A stretch of 64,000 bases of DNA from an uncultured Lachnospiraceae bacterium. Its GTDB lineage: Bacteria; Bacillota; Clostridia; Lachnospirales; Lachnospiraceae. The notes below the pieces were generated by a model, which was not told the origin of the DNA, made no database searches, and worked only from the letters and a program-made list of their open reading frames with translations. Positions 24,217 to 33,029 of the stretch are shown here, piece by piece. The DNA lies in the NCBI GenBank assembly GCA_947178145.1, contig CAMWXE010000018.1, positions 1 through 64,000 on the forward strand. Reading direction: 5' to 3'. The position numbers and the translations under genes were made by a program. Position 1 is the first letter of the stretch; every line of letters starts with the position of its first letter.

Positions 24217-25329
24217 TCACGTCTGCTGATGCAATACCGCCATCACCTGGCAGTCCCGGCAAAGTTCAATATAAGCATTTCCCTCCATGCCGCTGAGCAC
24301 TGTATCCCACTGAATCTGGGCCAGATATTTCATCGGCTTTCCACAGTCGGGACAGCACTTGATCACACAGTCCTGTATCCAGAATGCAACTCCGCCAACG
24401 GACGAACCACCCTCCCAGTCAGCCGCGTATCTTGGAGGAACCGGTGCATCTCCCAAAATATAGGAATTGGAGTCAAGTTCCGCAATATTCTCCTCCCTCA
24501 TATAATTCTCTGTATTATATGGCTCCTTTTCAAAGACAACCTCGCTCTCACCGTCTATCGTATATCTGCAAAAATTATCTTCCGACCACATCACACAATC
24601 CGGACAGCACTTCGCCTTTATGACCCCCTTGATGCCAAGAAAATCCAGCCTTGAATCACGTCCGTCAAACTCCATCAGATTTACCATTGTGCAGCCACAG
24701 TGCGGACATTTTTCATTTGTCCTCGCGCCAATTTTAACAGGGCTGTGCGCTTTCTCATCCAAAGTTCCCTTTATCATCGGGTAACATTTATCAAAATTTG
24801 TTTTGAATATGCTGCCGCTGCTGTCATAAGACCAGCCGCCGTATGTGGCGTAAACGGAAGGATCGACATGCAGCTTTTCCCGCCATTTTCGCGGGTGCTG
24901 TTCCAGTTCCGCAAAAGCGCGAAAGACCGTTTCTCCCCCATGAATTGCAAGACACAGTAAAAGATGGTTTGCAAGCATGGAATCAACATCATCCTGCTGC
25001 AGCATCCCAATCATTGACTGCACAACATCGTCAGGGGCGTCTTTATATAATTCACCCGGATAAAAAAGTTGTTTTTCAAATGCTGTCCTGGCAATTTCCG
25101 TCGTGTCAGCATCCCTGTAATTGACCAAATTGGTAAATAGCTGTCGTTCTCTGTCTAACTTGCCAGACACCGCTATCTCGTCACATATTTTCTGAACCGC
25201 CGCGTCAATTTGATCCTGTGACCATGCCAGTATTTTATTTCGCTCATTTTCGGCACGACAGGAAACACAAATCCCATCAAAATAGATTATTCGTCCACAT
25301 TGTTTACATTTCTGTACTTTTCGTTCCAT
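24217..25329 (-). CDS. Zinc-ribbon/YwqG-like (DUF1963-type) protein
   Basis: A 370-residue protein. The N-terminus has a zinc ribbon (CKQCGRIIYFDGICVSC), the middle is helical, and the second half has further CXXC pairs (CPHCGCTM, CCPDCVMW, CCPDCGKPM, CRDC) with a GGSSVGGVAFWIQ and MKYLAQIQWD pattern as in YwqG/DUF1963 proteins. It is cytosolic. Function unknown in the family. The start MERKVQKC is preferred (GAGGGATGTCAAC upstream) over an ATG seven codons earlier that overlaps the MATE gene's end. It is the last gene of the argC-rsmF-MATE-MATE operon. Confidence 0.6.
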   Translation of the reverse strand: MERKVQKCKQCGRIIYFDGICVSCRAENERNKILAWSQDQIDAAVQKICDEIAVSGKLDRERQLFTNLVNYRDADTTEIARTAFEKQLFYPGELYKDAPDDVVQSMIGMLQQDDVDSMLANHLLLCLAIHGGETVFRAFAELEQHPRKWREKLHVDPSVYATYGGWSYDSSGSIFKTNFDKCYPMIKGTLDEKAHSPVKIGARTNEKCPHCGCTMVNLMEFDGRDSRLDFLGIKGVIKAKCCPDCVMWSEDNFCRYTIDGESEVVFEKEPYNTENYMREENIAELDSNSYILGDAPVPPRYAADWEGGSSVGGVAFWIQDCVIKCCPDCGKPMKYLAQIQWDTVLSGMEGNAYIELCRDCQVMAVLHQQT

Positions 25330-25357
25330 GTTGACATCCCTCTTTTTCATTCATTTG

Positions 25358-26725
25358 TCAGCCAAAATCCAGCTGCGATGGTCTTAGCACCTTCCGCGCC
25401 ACCAGCGCAAAAGTAATGGCATGCACGGTCAACGTGATCGTCCAGGTGATTGGATAGGAAATGTAGACCGTGGTCAGACTGTGATACTCCGGTATCTGGA
25501 AAACTGTAGCAATCCACAAAAGCCGCAGCCCGCAGGCGCCAACCAGCGAGACAATCATCGGAATGATGGAATAACCGATTCCGCGGAGCGCGCCGACCAG
25601 CACATCCATGACACCGCACAGCGCATAGACAGAACATATAATCCGCACACGCATCATTCCCGCTGTGATGACTTCCGCGCTCGGAGAGTATATGCCAAGC
25701 AGCGTTTCCCCGAAAAATAACGCCAGATTTCCAAGCAGCGTGCCTGTTATCATCACGAACAGCTCTCCCGCAAACAATATTTTGTAAATGCGCTTATACT
25801 CTTTTGCTCCGTAATTCTGGCTGGTGAAGGATATCGTCGCCTGATAAAATGCGTTCATCGCCATATAGACGAACCCTTCAATGTTTGAAGCCGCTGAATT
25901 TCCCGCCACCGCGATATTTCCAAACGAGTTGACGGCTGACTGGATCACGACATTCGACAGCGAGAACACTGTTCCCTGAAATCCCGCCGGAAGACCGATC
26001 TGCATGATCTTCCCCAGTTTTTCCTTCGAGATGGCAAGTTCTTTCAGCTCCAAATGAATGCCGCCCTGCTCTTTCACGAGACAGCGCACCACCAGCAGCG
26101 CTGAGATTGTCTGTGAGATCACGGTTGCCAGCGCCACGCCTGCCACGCCCATGTGACAGACAATGACAAAAAACAGATTTAACAGTACATTTACAATCCC
26201 TGCACTTAACAGGTAATAAAGCGGCCGCTTGGTATCGCCGACTGCCCTGAGAATCGCGCTGCCAAAGTTGTAGACCATCATGGACGCCATGCCGAGAAAA
26301 TATATCCTCAGATACAGGACTGCAAGCTCTAAGACCTCCGGCGGTGCCTGCATCAGTTCCAGCAGTCCGCGCGCGCCAACAAGTCCAATCACCGTGAGAA
26401 GCACGCCGCTGTAGATGCTCAGCAGCATCGAAGTATGCACCGTCTCCTTCAGGTCACTGTCCTTCTTCGCACCATAATACTGTGCAGTCAGCACATTGGT
26501 GCCCACAGACAAACCCACGAAAATATTCGTCAGTAAATTAATCAGCGCAGTGTTGGAACCCACTGCGGCCAGAGCGTTATCCCCCGCAAACCGCCCCACC
26601 ACAACGATGTCCGCAGCGTTAAACAGCAGCTGCAGAATACTGGAGCACATCAGCGGCAGTGCAAAGAGGAGCATTTTGCCAAATACAGAACCGCTGCACA
26701 TGTCAATTTCATATCTCTTGTTCAT
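25358..26725 (-). CDS. MATE-family efflux transporter (1)
   Basis: A 455-residue protein with 12 hydrophobic segments of the MATE (DinF/NorM-like) family: LPLMCSSILQLLFNAADIVVVGRF in TM1, PPEVLELAVLYLRIYFLGM, and GDTKRPLYYLLSAG. It should exchange cations for Na+ or H+ coupled drug export. It is the fourth gene of the minus-strand operon, 50 bases after a second MATE gene, and shares only distant similarity with it, so it is not a recent duplication. The DMF/DINF subgroup cannot be decided. Confidence 0.92.
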   Translation of the reverse strand: MNKRYEIDMCSGSVFGKMLLFALPLMCSSILQLLFNAADIVVVGRFAGDNALAAVGSNTALINLLTNIFVGLSVGTNVLTAQYYGAKKDSDLKETVHTSMLLSIYSGVLLTVIGLVGARGLLELMQAPPEVLELAVLYLRIYFLGMASMMVYNFGSAILRAVGDTKRPLYYLLSAGIVNVLLNLFFVIVCHMGVAGVALATVISQTISALLVVRCLVKEQGGIHLELKELAISKEKLGKIMQIGLPAGFQGTVFSLSNVVIQSAVNSFGNIAVAGNSAASNIEGFVYMAMNAFYQATISFTSQNYGAKEYKRIYKILFAGELFVMITGTLLGNLALFFGETLLGIYSPSAEVITAGMMRVRIICSVYALCGVMDVLVGALRGIGYSIIPMIVSLVGACGLRLLWIATVFQIPEYHSLTTVYISYPITWTITLTVHAITFALVARKVLRPSQLDFG

Positions 26726-26775
26726 CTACAAATCCTCCTGTCACAAATTCCATTCGCATCTACTCAAAGCCTTCC

Positions 26776-28119
26776 TTACTTCCTTTTCATAATCGGATTC
26801 CTGAGTGTCATCACTGCCAGCGGTATCACCATCAGAAACCAGATCACCGGCTCCGTCCATATGATTCCCCAGTATCCAAACATTTTCACAAACACAAACG
26901 TAAACACCAGTTTGCCGACAAGCTCGATAAAGCTTGACAGAATAGGCGTCCTGTAATCCCCGAATCCCTGCATGCAGTTTCGAAGAATCACGATAAACAT
27001 CGTCACGATCAAAAAGGACATGTCCACCTTCAAATAAGTCGTTCCCCAGTATACAATCTCCCTGTTCTCTGAGCTTGTGATAAAGCGAATCAGGTAAGGT
27101 GAGACAGTATGTGCCAGAATAAAGACAACGCCATCCCACGCAGCGCCCAGAATCAGCACACTTTTCATTCCCTGACGTATCCTGTCATACCTGCCCGCGC
27201 CATAATTCTGCCCACAGTAGGTGGCCATCGAAGAACCGAGCACACTCACAGGGAGTCCCCATATCTCACACACCTTGCGCGCTGCGGTGTGCGCCACGAT
27301 AATCTCTGTCCCCAGCTGATTGATGCCGCTCTGCAATATCAGCGTTCCAAAGTTTACAAGACTTGACATCAATCCCATCGACAATCCGCTCTGATACAGC
27401 GGGATCACTCTGTCTTTTGACAGGACAAAATGTTCTCTCGCGATGTGCAGTACCGGAAAGCTCTGGCGAATCCGAATCAGACAGAGCATAACCGACAGCA
27501 TCTGCGAGATCAGCGTAGCCACCGCTGCTCCCTGCACTCCCATGCCAAAGACAAGGATAAACAGATAGTCCAGCGCGACATTTGTCAGCGCCGCTATCAC
27601 CAGAAAAATCAACGGCGTGAGCGAATCCCCGATTGCGCGCAGCGTGTTGGCGCAGAGATTGTACGCCAGCGTCACAAACATCCCCCACACCAGCAAAGTG
27701 ATGTAAGACAGCGCCATGTCCAGCTGCTGTGGCGGCACATTCAGAAGCGTCAGTATCGGCCGTAGAAAAACCGCAACACCCGTGATTATCACCGCCGCAG
27801 TCAGATATCCCAGCACGATCGCTCCCGCCACATTCTCCTTCAGCTTCCGCTCCTCGCCGCTGCCATAGAAGCGCGCAGTTACCACACTGAACCCAAGGCT
27901 TAATCCATTAAAAAAGCCTGTCAAAAGTGTGTACAGGACAGACACGGATCCCACAGCCGCCAGCGCCGTCTCCCCCAGAATCCTTCCCACAATCTTCGTG
28001 TCCACAAGACTGTAGCAGATCTGAAACAGATTGCCCAGAAACACCGGGACGGCAAACAGCAGAATGAGTCTTACCGGCCTGCCCTCCGTTAGATTTAATG
28101 CCGTTTTTGCACTTTTCAT
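26776..28119 (-). CDS. MATE-family efflux transporter (2)
   Basis: A 447-residue, 12-segment MATE transporter: LILLFAVPVFLGNLFQICYS and LVDTKIVGRILGETALAAVG are family landmarks, as are PPQQLDMALSYITLLVWGM and CGQNYGAGRYDRIRQG. It follows the rsmF-like gene by a single base and is separated from the next MATE by 50 bases. GGGGGATTAAG precedes the ATG. Two MATE transporters in one operon raise the possibility of a heteromer, but MATE proteins are usually monomeric. Confidence 0.92.
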   Translation of the reverse strand: MKSAKTALNLTEGRPVRLILLFAVPVFLGNLFQICYSLVDTKIVGRILGETALAAVGSVSVLYTLLTGFFNGLSLGFSVVTARFYGSGEERKLKENVAGAIVLGYLTAAVIITGVAVFLRPILTLLNVPPQQLDMALSYITLLVWGMFVTLAYNLCANTLRAIGDSLTPLIFLVIAALTNVALDYLFILVFGMGVQGAAVATLISQMLSVMLCLIRIRQSFPVLHIAREHFVLSKDRVIPLYQSGLSMGLMSSLVNFGTLILQSGINQLGTEIIVAHTAARKVCEIWGLPVSVLGSSMATYCGQNYGAGRYDRIRQGMKSVLILGAAWDGVVFILAHTVSPYLIRFITSSENREIVYWGTTYLKVDMSFLIVTMFIVILRNCMQGFGDYRTPILSSFIELVGKLVFTFVFVKMFGYWGIIWTEPVIWFLMVIPLAVMTLRNPIMKRK

Positions 28120-28120
28120 C

Positions 28121-29590
28121 TTAATCCCCCCATGCCGTCTTTGGGAGTACCTTCCTCAGCCCTTTGGGGTAATGGTTCTTCATAACCTGTCCTGCAAGCT
28201 TTCCCCAGCCGATGCTGTATTCTTGAATTGTCATCAGATACCACCCCTTTTCTCCACTGTGATTCAAAGTCATTCCACTCAGATACGCCCTCGCATCCGC
28301 GTCGCTGCCAAGCTCCATTGACTGCTTCACATCTTCCTTTTTCAGTGCCAGCGCCAACGCGTGGGAGGGCTCGAAACGATTTTTCTTGAGCGTTCCAAGA
28401 TGCAGTCCCGCCCGCAGCACCTTGAGTCCCTTGATGGACGGCATATCATTTGGCATCCGATACAACTGGTCTCCAAATTTCAGCAGACAACACTCCGCAT
28501 GTTCCACCAGATTTCTGTTCAGTGTCTCCTGCTGAAACTGCAGAAATTCCTTTCCTTCTTTTACATTGATGCCTTTCTGCAGTCCGTTTTGCGGAACTCC
28601 CTGATATCCGTCTGGCACTCTGCCCTTTTTTTGCAGCACGGCAAGATAATGCCCCTCCCCTTTGACCTGATGTGGGAAAAGCCTGATGGTGTGCTTTAAC
28701 GCTTCTATCCCATCATTGTCCTCCGGCAAAACGCTGCCAATCCGGCCGTTCGCGCCGTAATACGCCCACGAAGGAACTCCCCCTGACATCCCTTCATATT
28801 TAGGAACGGCCACAATCTGATAATCCGAATGGCGCTCCAAAAAGCGCGCAATGCTGCCCTCGTTCTCAGCCGGCGCAAAGGTGCAGGTCGCGTACACAAG
28901 CCTTCCGCCCGGACGGAGCATCCCATCCGCACAGTCCAGAATCTCGTCCTGTCTGTCTGCGCAGAGCTGTACATTCCCTGGGCTCCACTCGCCGCACGCC
29001 CCCTCATTCTTCCGAAACATTCCCTCGCCGGAACAGGGCGCATCCACAAGGATACGGTCAAAATATTCCCCGAATACCTCCGCCAGACGCTGCGGCGTCT
29101 CGTTAGTGACCAGGGCATTTCGTATCCCCATGCGCTCCACATTTTCCGAGAGGATCTTCGCCCGCGCCGGATGAATCTCGTTGCACACAAGAATCCCCTC
29201 ATTCTTCATATCGGAAGCAATCTGCGTCGTCTTTCCCCCGGGCGCAGCGCACAGGTCAAGCACCCGCTCGCCCGGCCTTGCTTCCAGATAAACGGCCGGC
29301 GCCATCGCGCTGGGCTCCTGTATGTAATAAACGCCCGCCTCGTGAAGCGGGTGTTTTCCAGGCGCAAAATCACCGTCTTCATTATTATAATAAAACCCAT
29401 TTTTCTCCCACGCAACGGCACTCAAATCTGCAAAGGGCACTTTTTTCAAAAATTCCTCACATGTGCCCTTCAGCGCGTTCACCCGCAGTGCCTGTACTTT
29501 TTTCTCCTCATAACTACGCAGGAAAGCAGGATACGCCTCCCCGAGCATATCCTGCATCCGAATCATAAAATCCTGTGGTAACTGAATCAT
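28121..29590 (-). CDS. RsmF/YebU-like rRNA m5C methyltransferase
   Basis: A 489-residue NOL1/NOP2/Sun-family enzyme. The N-terminal PUA-like region (MRVNALKG-type) leads to the SAM domain with LDLCAAPGGKTTQIA (about 108-122), the first cysteine motif VDAPCSGEGMF, and the catalytic cysteine motif YATCTFAPAENE. The C-terminal ~120 residues form the PUA-like domain of the RsmF group. It likely methylates a cytosine of 16S rRNA. Its ATG overlaps the argC stop as ATGA. It could be described as RsmB or YebU; the C-terminal extension favours RsmF. Confidence 0.88.
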   Translation of the reverse strand: MIQLPQDFMIRMQDMLGEAYPAFLRSYEEKKVQALRVNALKGTCEEFLKKVPFADLSAVAWEKNGFYYNNEDGDFAPGKHPLHEAGVYYIQEPSAMAPAVYLEARPGERVLDLCAAPGGKTTQIASDMKNEGILVCNEIHPARAKILSENVERMGIRNALVTNETPQRLAEVFGEYFDRILVDAPCSGEGMFRKNEGACGEWSPGNVQLCADRQDEILDCADGMLRPGGRLVYATCTFAPAENEGSIARFLERHSDYQIVAVPKYEGMSGGVPSWAYYGANGRIGSVLPEDNDGIEALKHTIRLFPHQVKGEGHYLAVLQKKGRVPDGYQGVPQNGLQKGINVKEGKEFLQFQQETLNRNLVEHAECCLLKFGDQLYRMPNDMPSIKGLKVLRAGLHLGTLKKNRFEPSHALALALKKEDVKQSMELGSDADARAYLSGMTLNHSGEKGWYLMTIQEYSIGWGKLAGQVMKNHYPKGLRKVLPKTAWGD

Positions 29591-30531
29591 AATACCAATC
29601 CCTTGCCCTCATCGCACCCAAGTATAATATTGAGACACTGCACTGCCGCACCTGACGCACCCTTTCCGAGATTGTCAAAGCGCGTGCTGACAAGCATTCT
29701 GTCCTCATTTCCCGTCACATAGATCTCAATGCCGTCCCAGCCGGAACAGGTATTTCCAGCTAAGAATCCGTTATAGTCCGCTTCCTTTCCAAAAGGCATC
29801 ACCCTGATAAACGGCTCACCCTCATAGTATTTCGCAAACATTGCATGCACTTTCTCCGGGGTCGGCTTGTCCTTGAGCAAATCCGTGTAAAACTGCAGTG
29901 TCACCACCATACCGCTGTAGTAATCGCAGATTAAGGGTGAAAACAGCGGCGCCTTTTCAAGCCCGGTGATCTGCTGCATTTCTTTCAAATGCTTATGGTT
30001 CTGATTCAGCGCGTACTCCCTCGGCGCATCGAGCTCCCTGTCCCGCTCGCCCGCCTCGTACACTGCAATCGCCTTCTTGCCCGCCCCGCTGTAGCCCGAC
30101 ATCGCAAACGCTGCCACCGGATAGTCCTTCGGAAGGATTCCCTGCGCGATCATCGGATAGGCGATCGTGATAAAACCTGTCGCATAGCAGCCGGGAACTG
30201 CGATTCGCTTACCCGTCTGAATGGCCTTTCTGTGCGCCCTGGAAAGCTCCGGGCAGCCATACGCCCAGCCGGGTTCCGTGCGGTGCGCTGTGGAGGTGTC
30301 AATGAGAATGGTACTGTCGTTCTCCACCATCGCCACAGCCTCCCTCGCCGCCGCGTCCGGCAGGCACAGGAATGTGATATCCGACGCGTTGATATATTTT
30401 CTGATCTCCGCCGGGTCTTTCCTCAATTCGGACGGGATTTTTAAGATTTCAATATCATCCCTTCCCTCAAAACGCTCAAAAATGCGCAGCCCGGTCGTCC
30501 CCTCGCTGCCATCGATAAATACTTTTTTCAT
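29587..30531 (-). CDS. argC: N-acetyl-gamma-glutamyl-phosphate reductase, type II
   Basis: A 314-residue enzyme of arginine biosynthesis that reduces N-acetylglutamyl phosphate to the semialdehyde with NADPH. It shows the type II (AGPR2) start MKKVFIDGSEGTTGLRI, the TAHRTEPGWAYG loop and the catalytic cysteine in VPGCYATGFI, with SGYSGAGKKAI next. Type II enzymes are shorter than type I and this length fits. It is the first gene of the operon, and no other arg gene is nearby, so regulation by arginine is not evident. GGAGAATCCAA precedes the start. Confidence 0.93.
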   Translation of the reverse strand: MKKVFIDGSEGTTGLRIFERFEGRDDIEILKIPSELRKDPAEIRKYINASDITFLCLPDAAAREAVAMVENDSTILIDTSTAHRTEPGWAYGCPELSRAHRKAIQTGKRIAVPGCYATGFITIAYPMIAQGILPKDYPVAAFAMSGYSGAGKKAIAVYEAGERDRELDAPREYALNQNHKHLKEMQQITGLEKAPLFSPLICDYYSGMVVTLQFYTDLLKDKPTPEKVHAMFAKYYEGEPFIRVMPFGKEADYNGFLAGNTCSGWDGIEIYVTGNEDRMLVSTRFDNLGKGASGAAVQCLNIILGCDEGKGLVL

Positions 30532-30709
30532 TTGGATTCTCCTCTGTTGTTCTTCTATTCAATATACCTATCATAAGGCGATTGTAGGGAAAAGTCAATC
30601 ACTATTCCGCTGCTGCAACTGCCACTGATTATCTGCATCAGACACCGGCAAAAATCTGCCCTGGTCATACACGCCGCAAAGGGAAGCATATGTCTTGATA
30701 CCTGCGCAA

Positions 30710-30760
30710 ACAAAAAACAGCCAGAGAGGAGGGCGCTGAGGAAACAAACCGAGGCTGTTT
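30710..30760 (-). terminator. Terminator after the PepSY genes
   Basis: Minus strand AACAGCC (30753-30759 on plus) pairs with GGCTGTT (30716-30722 on plus) around a long loop, followed by six T. It is about 50 bases after the stop of the PepSY gene at 30812. Between it and argC (30531) I see nothing else. Confidence 0.6.
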
Positions 30761-30811
30761 CCGCTCCCCCCCTTCTGTCTGTCAAACGAATTTCACAATT
30801 TCCTGTACAAG

Positions 30812-31915
30812 TCAGTGATGAATTGATTCCGCTTCATAGTCCAGCACCGCGCCGCTGTAGGCATCGATTGTGAGCTCGTACTCCATCGTCCCACTGACGA
30901 ACTCCAGCTCGTACTCCCAGTGCCCGTCGTCATAATCCAGCTTGGCCTTGGTAAAACGGACCTGGCTGGCAGACAGCCCTGCGCGGCCAAGCGCGATGCT
31001 CTTTGCCTTCTCCAGTCCAATCTGGGAACTGCTGGTATTCTGATTCTGTGCGGGCGCTGTCCAGCTCTCCACATCCTGGTCAAATTTCAGGATCGCTCCT
31101 GTGACGGCATCAATCTCATAGTCATATTCCTGGTAAGTGTCTGTGTAAAATTCCACATCATACTCCCAGCGGCCATCATCAAAGTCCAGCTTGCTCTTGA
31201 TGAAACGCACCTGTCCCTCCGTCAGTCCGGCATGACTAAGCGCGATGCTCTTTGCCTTCTCCTCTCCGATGTAGGCGCCGTTTGTCTGCTGATTCGGCAG
31301 CACCTGTGTACTGTCAGGCGTCTGTGCAAAACTGTCCGCATCTGTAACAAAAATATCATCGGTGCTGACAAAGCTGGCTGTGCCTGTCTTTTGATCCCAT
31401 TCTGCCGCTTTACCGATAAGCTGGCCGACTGCGGGCAGGGGCAGATAGGTGGCGCCGTTGTAGAACGCCGGACAGAGCGGATTGCCCTGGGCGTCGGCGA
31501 AAATACAGGGCACACCGTCCAGTGCGATGGTAAATTCAGGGCAGAGCTGAATCTGGACATTCTGCTGCACCGGGTTCTGATCCAGGCTGCCTGTCACAAC
31601 CGCGGCAGTCCTGGTTCCCGAGAGATTATAAGTCAGGGTTGCCTGGTTCCAGTTTATGTTTTTTCCCGTCAGCTCACCGACCGCGCGCAGGGGCAGATAT
31701 ACCACATCGTTATATAATATTGGATGAATCTGTGCGCCGGACGCGGAAAAAAAGGTCCAGGCTGCGCCGTCCACTGTGACAGTAATGTCGGGAGAGATGG
31801 ACGCGTTGACAGTCTCTGCCGCCAGAATATTCAATGGCAGCACGCCAGCCAGCATGGCTGCACACAGCAGCATTCCTGCCAGCTTTTTCACTTGTTTTCT
31901 GAACATTTCGTACAT
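30812..31915 (-). CDS. Secreted protein with stalk and two PepSY domains
   Basis: A 367-residue exported protein. A signal peptide (KKLAGMLLCAAMLAGVLPLN) ends near residue 37 at ILAAE. Residues 45-170 hold two copper-amine-oxidase-like stalk repeats (DVVYLPLRAVGELTGKNINWN and GATYLPLPAVGQLIGKAAEWD). Residues about 205-365 hold two PepSY domains (IGEEKAKSIALSHAGLTEGQ... and IGLEKAKSIALGRAGLSASQ) that closely resemble each other. GAAGGAGGTATTT precedes the start ATG; an earlier ATG lies within the SD. The function of PepSY domains is not settled; peptidase inhibition is proposed. It is the last gene of the two-component/PepSY operon. Confidence 0.88.
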   Translation of the reverse strand: MYEMFRKQVKKLAGMLLCAAMLAGVLPLNILAAETVNASISPDITVTVDGAAWTFFSASGAQIHPILYNDVVYLPLRAVGELTGKNINWNQATLTYNLSGTRTAAVVTGSLDQNPVQQNVQIQLCPEFTIALDGVPCIFADAQGNPLCPAFYNGATYLPLPAVGQLIGKAAEWDQKTGTASFVSTDDIFVTDADSFAQTPDSTQVLPNQQTNGAYIGEEKAKSIALSHAGLTEGQVRFIKSKLDFDDGRWEYDVEFYTDTYQEYDYEIDAVTGAILKFDQDVESWTAPAQNQNTSSSQIGLEKAKSIALGRAGLSASQVRFTKAKLDYDDGHWEYELEFVSGTMEYELTIDAYSGAVLDYEAESIHH

Positions 31916-31999
31916 AAATACCTCCTTCATTCTGTGCCCTCAGAACCAGATTCATCCAAGAGCACCTCTTTCACCTGTTTCATACTTTTTTGTTATGCC

Positions 32000-32944
32000 T
32001 TACCGATCATAGGGTTCCGCTGACCATTCGAGGATCAGTCCGCTGTATGCATCAATCTCAAATTTATACTCCATGCCGTCATAAAGAATCTTTCCTTCAT
32101 ACCGCAGCGCCCCGTCATCGTAGTCCGTCTTAAACTTCTGAATATCGGTCTGGGCCGCGCCAGGAACCTGATCCAGCGCCAGCTGCTGCGCCTGCTCTGC
32201 CGTGATGGTGTTCGTGTTCCCCTGCTGGCGGACATCATGTTTTGCATCATAGTCGTAGCTGAGCACCGCTCCGCTGTAAGCGTCAATCTCATAATCGTAC
32301 TCTTTACCATCTGTGGTATCAAACTCCACATCGTACACCCATCTACTGTGCTCACGTTCAAGCTTTGCACTGATTCTTGCAACCTGACTGGTATCCAGAC
32401 CCGCGTGCTCCAAGGCATAACGTTTGGCCTCATCCTCTCCGATATAGCTGTCTGCACTGACACCCGATGCTGCCGTGGTGATATCTGATCCGGCATTTTG
32501 AGCTGGCGATACGACATCTGCACTGCTTTCCGACGTTACTGGTGTCGTTTCTGCGGAGCTTCCCGGCGTGGCAGATGTCATTTCTGCACTACTGTCCGAT
32601 CCTGATGTTATATACGTATCGGCATCCAGGACCGACGGTGCGGCTGTCCCTGCGGACTCCTCCAACGCAGGACCACTGATAACCACACCCGTGAGGGCAT
32701 CAATCTCATACTGATACTCCTTCCCTTCCGCTTCAAAACTGACCTGGTAATAATCCAGTCCCTCCCGTGTATTCATATCCGTACTGAGCTGACTGACATC
32801 CTGCTCTGACAGGGAAGCCATCTCCAGAGCGGTCCTTTTTGCCGTGTCGGCTCCGATGTACTCCATCCTGCTCTGCTGCGGGGCGCAGCCCGCAAGGAGC
32901 AGTGCGACAAGTCCTCCGACGCAAATAAGTTTGTTTCGTTCCAT
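32000..32944 (-). CDS. PepSY-domain lipoprotein
   Basis: A 314-residue lipoprotein. The signal MERNKLICVGGLVALLLAGC has a lipobox with Cys20. Three PepSY repeats follow: residues about 28-90 (IGADTAKRTALEM), 165-230 (IGEDEAKRYALEHAGLD) and 245-310 (ITAEQAQQLALDQ), each ending with the EIDAYSG or EIDALTG motif. Ser/Thr-rich linker between the first two. GGAAAGGAG precedes the ATG. It sits directly after the histidine kinase gene, with 85 bases between, so the two PepSY proteins are likely regulated by, or feed into, that two-component system. Confidence 0.88.
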   Translation of the reverse strand: MERNKLICVGGLVALLLAGCAPQQSRMEYIGADTAKRTALEMASLSEQDVSQLSTDMNTREGLDYYQVSFEAEGKEYQYEIDALTGVVISGPALEESAGTAAPSVLDADTYITSGSDSSAEMTSATPGSSAETTPVTSESSADVVSPAQNAGSDITTAASGVSADSYIGEDEAKRYALEHAGLDTSQVARISAKLEREHSRWVYDVEFDTTDGKEYDYEIDAYSGAVLSYDYDAKHDVRQQGNTNTITAEQAQQLALDQVPGAAQTDIQKFKTDYDDGALRYEGKILYDGMEYKFEIDAYSGLILEWSAEPYDR

Positions 32945-33029
32945 AACAGACTCCTTTCCTGTTGATAATTATATCTTATACAAAAAACATGAAATCTACA
33001 TGAAATCGATTGAAATTTTTTAAGAATTT

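Noticed and set aside
28829-29581. A 250-residue plus-strand frame opposite rsmF
   Set aside because: Opposite clear NOL1/NOP2/Sun motifs.
30555-30785. 76-residue minus-strand frame between argC and the PepSY operon
   Set aside because: It overlaps the terminator at 30710-30760, lacks an SD and has low-complexity composition.
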